Positions 8,636-18,041 of a DNA stretch of 64,000 nucleotides are shown here, piece by piece (the first letter of the stretch is position 1; every line of letters starts with the position of its first letter). Below the pieces are notes generated by a model. The model did not search any database, was not told where the DNA came from, and saw nothing but the letters and a program-made list of their open reading frames with translations. This stretch comes from UBA4408 sp002389785 (GTDB taxonomy: Bacteria; Bacteroidota; Bacteroidia; UBA4408): contig DAORJK010000007.1 in the NCBI GenBank assembly GCA_035438985.1, positions 83,086 to 147,085 of the forward strand, written 5' to 3'. Position numbers and translations under genes: made by a program.

Positions 8636-10945
8636 TTATTGAGTTAAAATTATTTTTTTTGAGGCAGCTATAACGGAATCATCCACTCTGAGATAATAAA
8701 CTCCCGGTAAAAAGTTTGACATATTTAAATCAAATTCTGTTTGATTGCTTTGTGATTTTAACAGCAATCTACCGGTGATGTCACGAACTTCAAAATTAAA
8801 TACTGTCGACAATTCCTTTTCGATGCTAATATGCATTAAACCATTAGAAGGATTGGGCATTATTTCAAAATTTAAGCTTGCATATTTTTGTTTGAAAGAC
8901 ACCTCTATTTCGGCACTTTCAAATTGTGTATCAATTAAGGTTGTTGAAACATTTGCCACTTTGTTATAGCCAATAAAATCAACATCGTTGCAATCCCATA
9001 AAGTAGCTTCAGTAAATAAATGAACTTCGCTTCCAAGTTCAGCATGAAATTCTGATAAAATATACACATCGTTGCGGGCACTAAAATCGGCAATTCCACC
9101 GGTATTGCCTGCGCCTTGTATGGTAATAGTGTTGTTTGCAAATAGAGTATTCCATCCCTTGTACTTTTTAGTTTCGGTTAAGCCAACTGTTAAACTCAAT
9201 GCCGATGGGTTTGAAGGTACAATGCCATCGTAATTAAAATCATTTTGAGTTAAATTATAGGTGCTAGGAAAAGTTGAAATGCTTGAGTTGGGAAAAGTAG
9301 GCCCAAACTGATTTACAAAAATGCGAGAGGCTCCACTTGCTGAAACTTGTAAGGCTTCTATATTTCCGCGCAATGGGTCTACACTCCCTTCAAAATCATA
9401 GGGAATTATATCAAAATGCCCTGCATTGTCTGTATAAACATAATGTCTATCGTAGATGGGTGGTTTGTTTGGGCTAGGGTTAGGCATTAAATAGGTATAC
9501 CCAATAACTACTGCACCTTCGATCGGGTTTCCATCTTGATCAAGCACTGTTCCACTTACTGTATTGTTTAATTGAGCTGCCGGTACATTGTGATTAAATG
9601 GATCGGAGGGATTAAAACTACTTGGCATTTGATAGTTTCCCATTGCGGGTGGTTGCAGTGTGGTAGGATTTAGGTAGTTTTTGAAAGTGGTAGCTACCGG
9701 CTTTTCGTTAGAAGAATTAGCCGGCCAAGTTGCATTGCCATGTTTGATTATACCAAAAGCATCATCGAGTTGATAGGTTTCTTGCAAATCCCACCAGGAG
9801 TAGCCACTACCACCCCAGTCGCGCACTGCTGCCAAACTTTCCTGGGCATACGTTACTTGTTCGGCTTCTGTACCTTCAACCACAACATTTGAATTTAGTT
9901 GTTTCCATGCATCGTTTGCTCTGAAGCCGGTTTCACCCACCATCCATGGCATTGGGCAATGCTCGCTAAACCATTTAATGTTATACAAAGACCTATCCAT
10001 ACAGGCTCTTCCACTTACTTGTTCATAGCTAGGCCTTAAGGGGTAAAAATGGGGTTGTAAAAAATCACATCTCAGTACATCGGGGTCCCAGCCTATTACA
10101 TCCTCAATGTTGTAGGTACTTAAAGAAATTAAATGAGTGTTGTCAATAGTGTGTATTAGGTTGTACCAATGATTGCTTAATTCGCAAATTGATTGTTTGT
10201 TGTTTACATCCAAATCAAAATAAAAATAAGGCTCTTCAACAAATATATAGGCCATAAAGTGATCGTTATGTGGTGCACTTACCATGTGATTGGCTATTAA
10301 ACTTAACAAGGCATCATAATCTGCGATGGCACTTGGTGATTTTGAAATATCGCCATAACCAACATCAATCATAATTTGCAAATCAATGTCAGGCAGAGCG
10401 GCAATCTCTAATATTTTGTCAATTGCCGATAAATAAGCTGATATTATTGGGTCGCTTGTAGAAATGTTTTGTACCCAAAGATAGTATGCCACTCCTCCAC
10501 TATGCGAAACAACCGAAGGACTACAAGGTATTGTATTTGGTGGATTCCAAGGAGGGGGTGGTGTAATTTGACTTGTATTGGTTCCCTGAAAATAAAAATT
10601 TTGACAATTAGCATTATAGATGGGAACCATTCCGGTCCATCGCATGCAATTAAATCCTAAATCTTTTATCCGTGTCATATTATAACGTAGGGCGTATTCA
10701 AATCCAAGGGCACTTATAGCATTATCGTATTCGTCGCTTGCTCCTAATAATTTATGGGGGCCAGCGTATATATTCATGTTAGGATCCACCGCAAATTCAA
10801 TAATATCATCGAGTGCCATTGGATAAAAATCATTCCCATTTAGCTTAAACTGCTTACCTTGTAAAGTAACTTGTGCAGTACCTTGTAAATTTAAGCATAG
10901 CACAATTAGAATCAAAATGCTGTTTTTTATACCTTGACTAACCAT
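8636..10945 (-). CDS. Secreted glycoside-hydrolase-like protein (clan A TIM barrel) with T9SS type A sorting domain
   Basis: 769-aa exported protein. A signal peptide covers about 1-25. The mature start (VTLQGKQFKLNGNDFYPM) and the following GFNCMRW resemble the first strands of GH5/GH2-like TIM-barrel hydrolases. Candidate catalytic acids are Glu237 or Glu238 in IFVEEP and Glu338 in WMVGETGF, followed by a barrel-8-like GYSWWDLQE (about 381-389). A carboxypeptidase-regulatory-like beta domain begins near 463 (VSGTVLDQDGNPIEGAVV). A T9SS type A sorting domain ends the protein (from about 695: IMPNPSNG, then DITGRLLL and PGVYYLRV). It lies 2 bp after the upstream fibre-like gene. Substrate unknown; the hydrolase call rests on fold-level motifs and could be wrong in family. 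Confidence 0.7.
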   Translation of the reverse strand: MVSQGIKNSILILIVLCLNLQGTAQVTLQGKQFKLNGNDFYPMALDDIIEFAVDPNMNIYAGPHKLLGASDEYDNAISALGFEYALRYNMTRIKDLGFNCMRWTGMVPIYNANCQNFYFQGTNTSQITPPPPWNPPNTIPCSPSVVSHSGGVAYYLWVQNISTSDPIISAYLSAIDKILEIAALPDIDLQIMIDVGYGDISKSPSAIADYDALLSLIANHMVSAPHNDHFMAYIFVEEPYFYFDLDVNNKQSICELSNHWYNLIHTIDNTHLISLSTYNIEDVIGWDPDVLRCDFLQPHFYPLRPSYEQVSGRACMDRSLYNIKWFSEHCPMPWMVGETGFRANDAWKQLNSNVVVEGTEAEQVTYAQESLAAVRDWGGSGYSWWDLQETYQLDDAFGIIKHGNATWPANSSNEKPVATTFKNYLNPTTLQPPAMGNYQMPSSFNPSDPFNHNVPAAQLNNTVSGTVLDQDGNPIEGAVVIGYTYLMPNPSPNKPPIYDRHYVYTDNAGHFDIIPYDFEGSVDPLRGNIEALQVSASGASRIFVNQFGPTFPNSSISTFPSTYNLTQNDFNYDGIVPSNPSALSLTVGLTETKKYKGWNTLFANNTITIQGAGNTGGIADFSARNDVYILSEFHAELGSEVHLFTEATLWDCNDVDFIGYNKVANVSTTLIDTQFESAEIEVSFKQKYASLNFEIMPNPSNGLMHISIEKELSTVFNFEVRDITGRLLLKSQSNQTEFDLNMSNFLPGVYYLRVDDSVIAASKKIILTQ

Positions 10946-10947
10946 GG

Positions 10948-11982
10948 CTATTTATTTTTAATGGCAACCATTTCAGCTTTTAAGGCAGTTAATTGCTTTT
11001 GCAAATCAATAATGTAAAGTGTTTGCTCTTCTATAGTTTGCAAAATTTTGCTTTGCATAGCGCCAAGTTCAAAGCCCTCATTTTTTATTACTTCATCGGC
11101 GCCGGGTACGTTTGGCAAATGTTTGTTTTTGCTTACATACTGTTCTAATTCGCTTATGGTTCGCAACTTATAATGTTTATCAAACACAAAATCGGGCCAA
11201 GGATTGGTGGGTGCTGTTACCCTTACTTCATTGGTTGCTATGCCTGCAGCAACATACAAATTATAGGAATTTGTTGTGCAACTGGCACAAGGACTCATCC
11301 CAATAAATACTTTGGTAGTTCGATACAAGTCGTAGCCATTTGAGCCTAAGGCCCAATAGTTTAAGTTGGATTTAAAATTTGTTATAGGTACATTTTGCAA
11401 AATACCATTGTTATCGGCCTGTACAATATCAGCAGTTGTAGCGCCTGCCAATATTCCGGAACGAATATCTCCATTTACATCAAGCGTAGCTATTGGAGTG
11501 GTATTGTGATTAATTCCTAAACGACTATCTTGAGGAGTATCGCCTGAAAAATACATGCGTGTAATTTCATTAATATGGTCCCATAAAAAAAAGTCGTGCT
11601 TACCTACGGTAAAAAAATCATTTCCTAAAGCCCATTGTTCGTTGTTTTTATGCCGAAAATAAATTTCGTTGGTGCGAATTTCATCACTACGTGTATTGTT
11701 TAATGAAATACCTTGACGAATAAATTCGCCATCACCGTGGCTAACTTCCAGTTTATTGTTAGGGCTAAGATTGGAGCCTATTTCAACAAAGCCTTGGCAA
11801 TGTATAATGTCACCTGGAAAAGGACAATCAAACCAATCGCTGGTAGATAAAGGCACAGCTAATTCATCGGCACATCCAATATCCAATCCGCTGTGGTCGG
11901 GCGGTTCCTGTGCAAAAGCAATCGTGCTAAAGAAGACTAAAACGAATGAAAATACAATTTTTAAAAATTTGTTTTTCAACAA
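10948..11982 (-). CDS. Secreted fibre-like protein with conserved Bacteroidota C-terminal coiled coil
   Basis: 344-aa exported protein that opens a three-gene cluster. The reading frame begins with two TTG codons (11980-11982, then 11977-11979) and has no in-frame ATG before an upstream stop at 12040-12042, so a TTG start is needed as the sequence stands. Residues 1-25 (LKNKFLKIVFSFVLVFFSTIAFA) are a good signal peptide. The middle (about 60-250) has tail-fibre-like phrases such as KLEVSHGDGEF and ATLDVNGDIRSG. The C-terminus (from about 255: WPDFVFDKHYKLRTISELE, HLPNVPGADEV, then EEQTLYIIDLQKQL) is the conserved end seen on many Bacteroidota fibre or S74-peptidase-like proteins and finishes in a coiled coil. 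No T9SS sorting domain is visible. A run of 11 C on the coding strand sits 28 nt upstream. Confidence 0.75.
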   Translation of the reverse strand: MLKNKFLKIVFSFVLVFFSTIAFAQEPPDHSGLDIGCADELAVPLSTSDWFDCPFPGDIIHCQGFVEIGSNLSPNNKLEVSHGDGEFIRQGISLNNTRSDEIRTNEIYFRHKNNEQWALGNDFFTVGKHDFFLWDHINEITRMYFSGDTPQDSRLGINHNTTPIATLDVNGDIRSGILAGATTADIVQADNNGILQNVPITNFKSNLNYWALGSNGYDLYRTTKVFIGMSPCASCTTNSYNLYVAAGIATNEVRVTAPTNPWPDFVFDKHYKLRTISELEQYVSKNKHLPNVPGADEVIKNEGFELGAMQSKILQTIEEQTLYIIDLQKQLTALKAEMVAIKNK

Positions 11983-12010
11983 GTTATTTCCTGAAAGGCC
12001 TATTCCTGTA

Positions 12011-12021
12011 GGGGGGGGGGG
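12011..12021. repeat. Homopolymer tract, 11 G on + (11 C on the coding strand of the fibre-like gene)
   Basis: Eleven consecutive G bases in an otherwise AT-rich intergenic region, 28 nt upstream of the TTG start of the minus-strand secreted cluster. Tracts of this length are prone to slipped-strand changes. With 11 C, an upstream ATG (12072-12074) reads 24 codons and stops at TAG 12000-12002. With 9 or 12 C the same ATG would read straight into the fibre-like gene. Confidence 0.85.
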
Positions 12022-12022
12022 T

Positions 12023-12040
12023 AAATACCTGAAGGTATTT
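12023..12040. promoter_or_regulatory. Perfect 8-bp palindromic hairpin beside the homopolymer
   Basis: AAATACCT (12023-12030) and AGGTATTT (12033-12040) form an 8-bp perfect inverted repeat around GA, directly next to the 11-G tract. It lies about 40-58 nt upstream of the secreted-cluster start. It could be an operator or a leader hairpin; there is no T-run that would make it a terminator. Confidence 0.5.
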
Positions 12041-12043
12041 TAA

Positions 12044-12368
12044 TTACGTTGTTTGAGAAAGTTACTGTTTTCATTGGGCATTTTTTTAGAAATGAATAAT
12101 ATAGTAATAACAGCAATTAGTAAATCTTAGAACAATGCTAACACTATTTTTCAACAAAACAAATTTTTGTCGACATTTTATTATTCTTCATCTGCTTCAT
12201 TTATTGTTTAGTCTTGTCTTTTGATTTTCTTGAACATATATTCATTAGCGCTTCCTATTCCCTTAAAATTCATCCAAAGTACACCGGTATAGTGTATCAA
12301 CTTTTTTATTCCTAGTGTTAATCTGTTTACTTTGCATTCGAAAAATTGACTATCAAAGCTAACACTTA
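12044..12368. other. AT-rich divergent intergenic region
   Basis: Separates the minus-strand secreted cluster from the plus-strand GT87-like gene. Apart from the short ATG-initiated reading frame at 12072-12074 described with the homopolymer, I see no gene. Promoters for both directions should be here, but no full match to TTTG-N19-21-TAnnTTTG was found. Confidence 0.4.
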
Positions 12369-13550
12369 ATGACACTATCGAAAATTCCGGCTCTTCTTTT
12401 CAATAAAAATTTGCTGCTTTCAATTTTTGTGATCATAACCCTTGGAATCACCGCACAAAGTTTTTTAAAAAAGATGAAAACCTTTGACGATTCCGGTGCT
12501 TTGTACACACAATACAACAATTATGTAATTTTTAAGCAGTCGTACTTTCATTTGTTACAGCAGGAAGATTTGTACAAATTGTATCCAACAGAACACTGGG
12601 ATTTGTATAAATACAGTCCGAGTTTTTCGGTAATGATGGCACCTATGGCATTGTTTCCGGATACAATAGGATTGTTTATTTGGAACCTACTAAATGTGCT
12701 GGTATTGTTTTTTGCACTCTGGAAGTTCCCTCATCAATCTGCCCGAAATCGCTTGCTAATGTTAGCATTTGTGCTTATTGAATTAATTACTTCTACACAA
12801 AATGCACAAAGTAATGCACTTATTGCCGGCTTATTTTTATTAGCATTTATTCAGTTAGAAAAGAATAATAGCATTTGGGCGAGTTTGTTTATAGTCCTAA
12901 CTATCTACATAAAACTGTTTGGTATTGTTGCATTGGCAATGTTTCTATTTTATCCTAATAAACTCAAGTCAATTATTTATATCTGCCTATGGACAATATT
13001 GATTGGAGCTCTGCCATTGCTTTTTGTATCGATGCAGCAACTTAGCTTTTTGTATTCAAGTTGGGGGCAATTATTAAAAATGGATCATGGAATTTCAACC
13101 GGATTATCGGTTGCAGGTTGGCTCTATACCTGGTTTGGAATTGATGCTAAAACCGGTGTTGTTTTGGTGGGAACAGTGTTATTTTGCTTGCCCATGTTAC
13201 GTTTTAACATGTATCGCGATTATTATTTTAGAGTCTTGTATTTAGTTTCCATTATGTTGTGGGTAATTATATTTAATCATAGAGCCGAATCGGCTACATT
13301 TATTATTGCGGTTGCAGGAGTTGCTGTTTGGTATTTTTCACAAAAGCCAAATGCAATTAACACTACCTTAATTGTGTTATGCATTATTTTTTCAATCCTT
13401 TCTCCTACCGATCTATTTCCAAAATATATTCGAGTTAACTATGTAATTCCCTATGTATTAAAAGCGGTTCCTTGTATTCTTATTTGGGGAAAAATTGTAT
13501 CTGATTTATTGTTGACACCTCCCGATATTATTCATAAGCTGAAAGCTTAA
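12369..13550 (+). CDS. GT87-family-like (DUF2029) polytopic membrane mannosyltransferase
   Basis: 393-aa integral membrane protein with at least eight hydrophobic segments spread from residue 15 to the C-terminus. Features typical of the GT87/DUF2029 family are an acidic first extracytoplasmic loop (FDDSGALYTQYNNY), the phrase LYKLYPTEHWDLYKYSPSF, PMALFPDTIGLFIWNLLNVL, then a QNAQSNALIAGLFLLAF segment (the family's N-Q-N region) and IYIKLFGIVAL. Such enzymes use polyprenyl-phosphate sugars, usually mannose, as donors on the outer face of the inner membrane. A polyprenol-phosphate mannose synthase lies at 26209-26925 and could supply the donor (inference). It stands alone on the plus strand and is followed by a strong bidirectional terminator. 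The acceptor is unknown. Confidence 0.7.
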   Translation: MTLSKIPALLFNKNLLLSIFVIITLGITAQSFLKKMKTFDDSGALYTQYNNYVIFKQSYFHLLQQEDLYKLYPTEHWDLYKYSPSFSVMMAPMALFPDTIGLFIWNLLNVLVLFFALWKFPHQSARNRLLMLAFVLIELITSTQNAQSNALIAGLFLLAFIQLEKNNSIWASLFIVLTIYIKLFGIVALAMFLFYPNKLKSIIYICLWTILIGALPLLFVSMQQLSFLYSSWGQLLKMDHGISTGLSVAGWLYTWFGIDAKTGVVLVGTVLFCLPMLRFNMYRDYYFRVLYLVSIMLWVIIFNHRAESATFIIAVAGVAVWYFSQKPNAINTTLIVLCIIFSILSPTDLFPKYIRVNYVIPYVLKAVPCILIWGKIVSDLLLTPPDIIHKLKA

Positions 13551-13628
13551 TGCGGATGAAAAGTTCCTTTACTTTTACTAGCCAAAAGCAATTTCATGAA
13601 CAAAGGCTGATTCAGTTATAACAAAATA

Positions 13629-13664
13629 AAAACGGAGTTTGCCATGCATGACAAACTCCGTTTT
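13629..13664. terminator. Bidirectional rho-independent terminator
   Basis: AAAACGGAGTTTG (13629-13641) pairs perfectly over 13 bp with CAAACTCCGTTTT (13652-13664) around a 10-nt loop. A- and T-runs on the two flanks allow it to serve both the GT87-like gene on + and the GEVED-repeat gene on -. Confidence 0.9.
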
Positions 13665-13683
13665 AAAATCAATAAAGCGGCAG

Positions 13684-16600
13684 TTACTCCAGTACCACTC
13701 GAATAGTTTTACTGTTTACTCCGGCATTTAATTTTAGGAAATACACTCCGGCACTAATTCCGTATTGATTAAAATCAAAATCAGTTTGGTATTTGCCACT
13801 GTTTTTGGTTTCTACAGGAGTTGATGCTACTAATTTTCCAACTAAATTATATAGTTCAAAATTCACATTTGACTTTTCAGTTAGTGTGTAACTTACATTG
13901 CTGATTCCATGACTTGGATTAGGATAAGCTACAAATGAAGTTGTTGTTGCACCATTGTTTTTAACACCGTTGAAAACATCTATGTTGATGGTATAATCTT
14001 CTGTTTCTCCAAATTGATAGGTACCGCAAGGGTTAATGTTTGCAGCGCCACCTTGAGTAAGCACAACTCTCATTCGGGTATTACCAAGTGTTGAAGTAGC
14101 TGGAATTATAACACTACCGCTTACTACATTGGCAGCAGCAGAAGTGGTTGTTCCGGTAAATACTTGTTCGCCGGCATCGGTAAATAATCCATTCTGATTA
14201 AAATCGATATAAACCGCTATTCTGCCACCAAAGAAATTATTCCCTGATACTATTTGTGCTACACTAATATTGTAACTTGTACTTTGATTAAAAGTTATTG
14301 GTGATAATGCTGTTTTATCAGTATAGGTTCCTGTAGCAGTAGGGTTGTTGGTAACAGGAGTTGCTACACCATTATTTAGTGCTCCAAATGTTACATTTCC
14401 AATATCTCCATTTGTAGCACTTGTTGGAGATGAAGTACAATAGCAGTTGATTGCCGGATTTTGCGTTATGAATACAACTGAACTTGTATCGCTCATTCCG
14501 CTACAAGTTATCACACATCGGTAATAAGAAGAGCTAGTTTGCGTTCCATTATAAAAATAATTGTTTGCACCACCAATAGCGGTCCATGAAATGCTGTCGG
14601 TTGAACTCTGCCATTCATAAGTCATTCCTGAACCAGAAGTTGCACCAACCAAAGATAAACCAATCACCGAACAAACTGAACTATCAACTGCAGCAGCTAA
14701 ACCAGCAGTTGGAGGAGCAACACAAGGTACTTGTTGAACAATATCAATAGTATAATCTTCTGTTTCGCCCCAAGCAAATGTTCCACATGGAGTAACAGCG
14801 CCTCCGGCACCACCAGCTTCCACTAATACAACTCTGAGTCGGGTATGGCCCGGAACCGCTAAAGAAGGAATTGTTAAAGATCCAGAAACTGTATTACCAC
14901 CGGTAACATTACTAGTAGTTCCGGTAAACACTGTTTCGCCTATATCCGTAAAATCGCCGTTTTGATTATAGTCAATATAAACAGCAAAATTTGCTGTAAA
15001 AAAGTTAGCACTGTTTATTTGAGTAATTGAAATCGGGTAAGTAATATTTTGTGTATACGACTGCACAGGTAATGCAGTAAAATCAGAATAAGTCCCTGTT
15101 GCTGTTGGATTCTGAGTAGCTGGTGTTCCAACTCCATTATTGAGTGTTCCAAAATTTACATTTCCAATATCAGTATCACTGGCATTGTTGGCAGCTGAAA
15201 CACAATAGCAATCGGTTGCCGCATTTTGCATCACATATACAACAGAACTTGTATCACTCATTCCACTACAAGTAAGAATGCAACGATAATATGCAGATTG
15301 AGTTAAGGAACTAGTGTAGAATGGATTACTTGCACCCACAATTGGTAGCCAGTTAAGGCTATCAGTAGAAGATTGCCATTCATAACTCATGCCTGAACCG
15401 GAACTTGAACCTGTTAATGAGAGTGTAAAATCTAATCCTGCACAAACACTGCTATCAGAAGCAAGTGCAATACCAGCAGTTGGTGGAGCAACGCATGGTG
15501 GCGGTTGAACCAAAGTAATAATGTAATCTTCAGTTTCTCCAGAGGCAAACGAAGTACAAGCATCGGTAGCCGCATTCGCTCCACCTTGTTGACGAGTACG
15601 AATGCGCATTCCGGTTTGCCCGCTCATTGCAGTAATTGGAATAAATACGGTTACAGAATTGGGCACATTAGCTTGGGCTGCTGCTGAAACTTGAGTCCAC
15701 TCATTTGCATCAAAAGTTCCGCTTTGATCGTAATCAATCCAAAGAGAAATGGTGTTATTTGCGTTTCCAACAGTAACGTTAAAACTGTATGGCATACCAA
15801 TATCTAACGAAGCTGTGTTGCTGCCTACAGGGCTGTAACTTGAATAAGATTGACCCGTAGTAGATGCACATCCTGTAGCTAAATTAGAAAGTGAGGTTCC
15901 TGTAATGGTTACATCGTTGATACTACCTGCAGGATTACAGTTAGTGTTGTTATGCAATGCTGTTACGCAATAACATAATGTTGCAGGATTAATAGCAACC
16001 AACACAACAGAACTTGTATCGCTAACATTGCTGCAAGTAACATAACAACGGTAATAAGTATTTTGTAGCGCTATTGTTGAGTAAAATGAATTGTTTGCAC
16101 CGATTATATCCGACCAATTAAGACTGTCAAGAGATTCTTGCCATTGAAACGTTAATCCTGAACCCAATGAATTTCCGGTCAATCCCAAAGTGTAATTAAT
16201 TCCGGCACAAATTCCACTTGCTGAAGTAGTTGCAGTTCCTGCTGTTGGGGGAGCCACGCAAGGAGATTGTTGAGCAATTTCAATTAAGTAATCTTCTGTT
16301 TCTCCTGAGCCAAAAGTGGTACATGCATCGGTAGCATTATTTGCACCTCCACCTCCACGGTAACGGAAACGGATTCCTGTTTTACCGATTGAAGCTGTAG
16401 AAGGAATTGAAACAGTAACAATACTAGCCACATTTGCCGTAGAAGCTGCACTAACCTGAGTCCACTCAGAAGCTTCGAAGGTTCCATTCTGATTATAATC
16501 AATCCACACCGAGATTGCACCTGCTGCAGAAGAGGTTACTGAGAAACTGTAAGATTGGCCCGCAAACAAAGAAGTTGTGTAATTGCCGGTATCTAAATAA

Positions 16601-17790
16601 CTGGTGTATGAATTTCCACTTAAACCGGAGCAACCGGAATTAAGATTAGTAAATCCGGTACCAGAAATACTTATCGAATTAATAAACCCAATATTGCAAC
16701 CAGGAGCCTGATGTAAATTTAAAGTACAATAACAAGTGGTAGCCGAAGAAGCTCCAGTAACTAAAACTACGTTGGTTGAATCGGTTAAACCTGAGCAGGT
16801 ATTTACACAACGGTAGTAATTTGAACTGCTTTGTGTAATTGAATAGCTAGATGAAGTTGCTCCACTGATGCCATTCCAATTTAAACTATCAGCCGAAACC
16901 AACCATTGCAATGAAGCTCCAATTCCTACCGAATTTCCAATAACCGAAACTACCTTAAGTGCGGCGCAAGTAGCACTAGGAGCTACTGAGGCAATACCGG
17001 CAGTTGGTGGGGCAACACAGGGCAATGGAGGCAACCAAGTAAAAGTTAATCCATTTGGAGGAAAGATATTTGTATTTAAAGTACAACCGGCAGTATTAAC
17101 CGTAGTTGCAGTTGTAGCAAGCCAGCTGGTAGTAGTTGTTCGCATGTTTACATCAAAAGCAGTTGCGCCTTTAATTCCTACTTGACTTAAATTTGTTTGA
17201 GTTGAACCGGTAAGCATTTTACCATAAACCACTGTTATGGCATTGGATGTTTCACTTAAACGAATTTGAAAATTCAAACTATCATCGGCCACGTTATTAA
17301 AACGAGTATAGTTTTGCCACTGAATAATTAAAGTTCTATTAGGAGATGTGCCCAGCGTAGCATAACGAATTGAAGCATTGGGCTGTGATTCTAAATCACG
17401 TCCAACTCCGGCAATTACTCTTCGCATTCCTGAAGATAATGGCAATGTTAAGTTTGAATTTGAAAAATCAATTGAACCATTTCCCAAGGTTATAAATCCA
17501 TTGGCACAAACACCGAACTTATCGTATACTGTATCGTTGTACGTAAAATTAAATCCGATAGGTAATCCTGCACCCAACACATTGGTACCTCCTAGCGGTG
17601 AATTTGGGTCAACAAAATACTGATCGTTGGTGGTGGCATCTCCTAAGCTAAAACCTACTGTTAAAGGAACATAGGTGCCATTGCTTTGAGAAAAAATATA
17701 ATTTGCTACTTGTGCGTTCAGCTTTGAGGTGGTTATCAAAACCATAGCGAATACCGCAAAAAATATCGCTTTGTAAAAATTTATTTTCAT
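13684..17790 (-). CDS. Large GEVED-repeat surface protein with T9SS type A sorting domain
   Basis: 1368-aa exported protein. A signal peptide covers about 1-26 (ending KLNAQ). The N-terminal 255 residues form a beta-rich domain (GLPIGFNFTYNDTVYDKFG...GFITLG). Then come four tandem units of about 255 aa starting near 257, 510, 765 and 1021, each opening with CVAPPTAG. Each unit holds an Ig-like part (C...LQW..S.DSLNW..I.GA....Y) followed by a GEVED domain with IDYNQNG, RxR and FGSGETEDYLIEI-type motifs. Asp/Asn-rich IDYNQNGxF loops look like calcium sites. The last 75 residues are a T9SS type A sorting domain (YPNPSHGI...LVGKLVAS...GVYFLKL). GEVED proteins are typically adhesins or attached to enzymes; no enzyme domain is visible here. 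The gene stands alone. Confidence 0.85.
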   Translation of the reverse strand: MKINFYKAIFFAVFAMVLITTSKLNAQVANYIFSQSNGTYVPLTVGFSLGDATTNDQYFVDPNSPLGGTNVLGAGLPIGFNFTYNDTVYDKFGVCANGFITLGNGSIDFSNSNLTLPLSSGMRRVIAGVGRDLESQPNASIRYATLGTSPNRTLIIQWQNYTRFNNVADDSLNFQIRLSETSNAITVVYGKMLTGSTQTNLSQVGIKGATAFDVNMRTTTTSWLATTATTVNTAGCTLNTNIFPPNGLTFTWLPPLPCVAPPTAGIASVAPSATCAALKVVSVIGNSVGIGASLQWLVSADSLNWNGISGATSSSYSITQSSSNYYRCVNTCSGLTDSTNVVLVTGASSATTCYCTLNLHQAPGCNIGFINSISISGTGFTNLNSGCSGLSGNSYTSYLDTGNYTTSLFAGQSYSFSVTSSAAGAISVWIDYNQNGTFEASEWTQVSAASTANVASIVTVSIPSTASIGKTGIRFRYRGGGGANNATDACTTFGSGETEDYLIEIAQQSPCVAPPTAGTATTSASGICAGINYTLGLTGNSLGSGLTFQWQESLDSLNWSDIIGANNSFYSTIALQNTYYRCYVTCSNVSDTSSVVLVAINPATLCYCVTALHNNTNCNPAGSINDVTITGTSLSNLATGCASTTGQSYSSYSPVGSNTASLDIGMPYSFNVTVGNANNTISLWIDYDQSGTFDANEWTQVSAAAQANVPNSVTVFIPITAMSGQTGMRIRTRQQGGANAATDACTSFASGETEDYIITLVQPPPCVAPPTAGIALASDSSVCAGLDFTLSLTGSSSGSGMSYEWQSSTDSLNWLPIVGASNPFYTSSLTQSAYYRCILTCSGMSDTSSVVYVMQNAATDCYCVSAANNASDTDIGNVNFGTLNNGVGTPATQNPTATGTYSDFTALPVQSYTQNITYPISITQINSANFFTANFAVYIDYNQNGDFTDIGETVFTGTTSNVTGGNTVSGSLTIPSLAVPGHTRLRVVLVEAGGAGGAVTPCGTFAWGETEDYTIDIVQQVPCVAPPTAGLAAAVDSSVCSVIGLSLVGATSGSGMTYEWQSSTDSISWTAIGGANNYFYNGTQTSSSYYRCVITCSGMSDTSSVVFITQNPAINCYCTSSPTSATNGDIGNVTFGALNNGVATPVTNNPTATGTYTDKTALSPITFNQSTSYNISVAQIVSGNNFFGGRIAVYIDFNQNGLFTDAGEQVFTGTTTSAAANVVSGSVIIPATSTLGNTRMRVVLTQGGAANINPCGTYQFGETEDYTINIDVFNGVKNNGATTTSFVAYPNPSHGISNVSYTLTEKSNVNFELYNLVGKLVASTPVETKNSGKYQTDFDFNQYGISAGVYFLKLNAGVNSKTIRVVLE

Positions 17791-18041
17791 ACTGATACTG
17801 TTTTAAGGGGTTAATTATTTTGAGTTAGTAATATTACTAAATTTTTTAAAATAGACCTTAATAAAGTAGAAAAAGGCTTACATTTAGCAGATTTTTGGTA
17901 TAAACCTGAACTTATTTATTTTAATCCATTTCGCAGTAAAAAATTTCGAAAGATGGATTATTCAAAAAAATCCAAATCAAATAAACCATTTGCAGAAATA
18001 AGGTAAAATAATTTATGCTAAATGATGGATTAACGAGTCTC

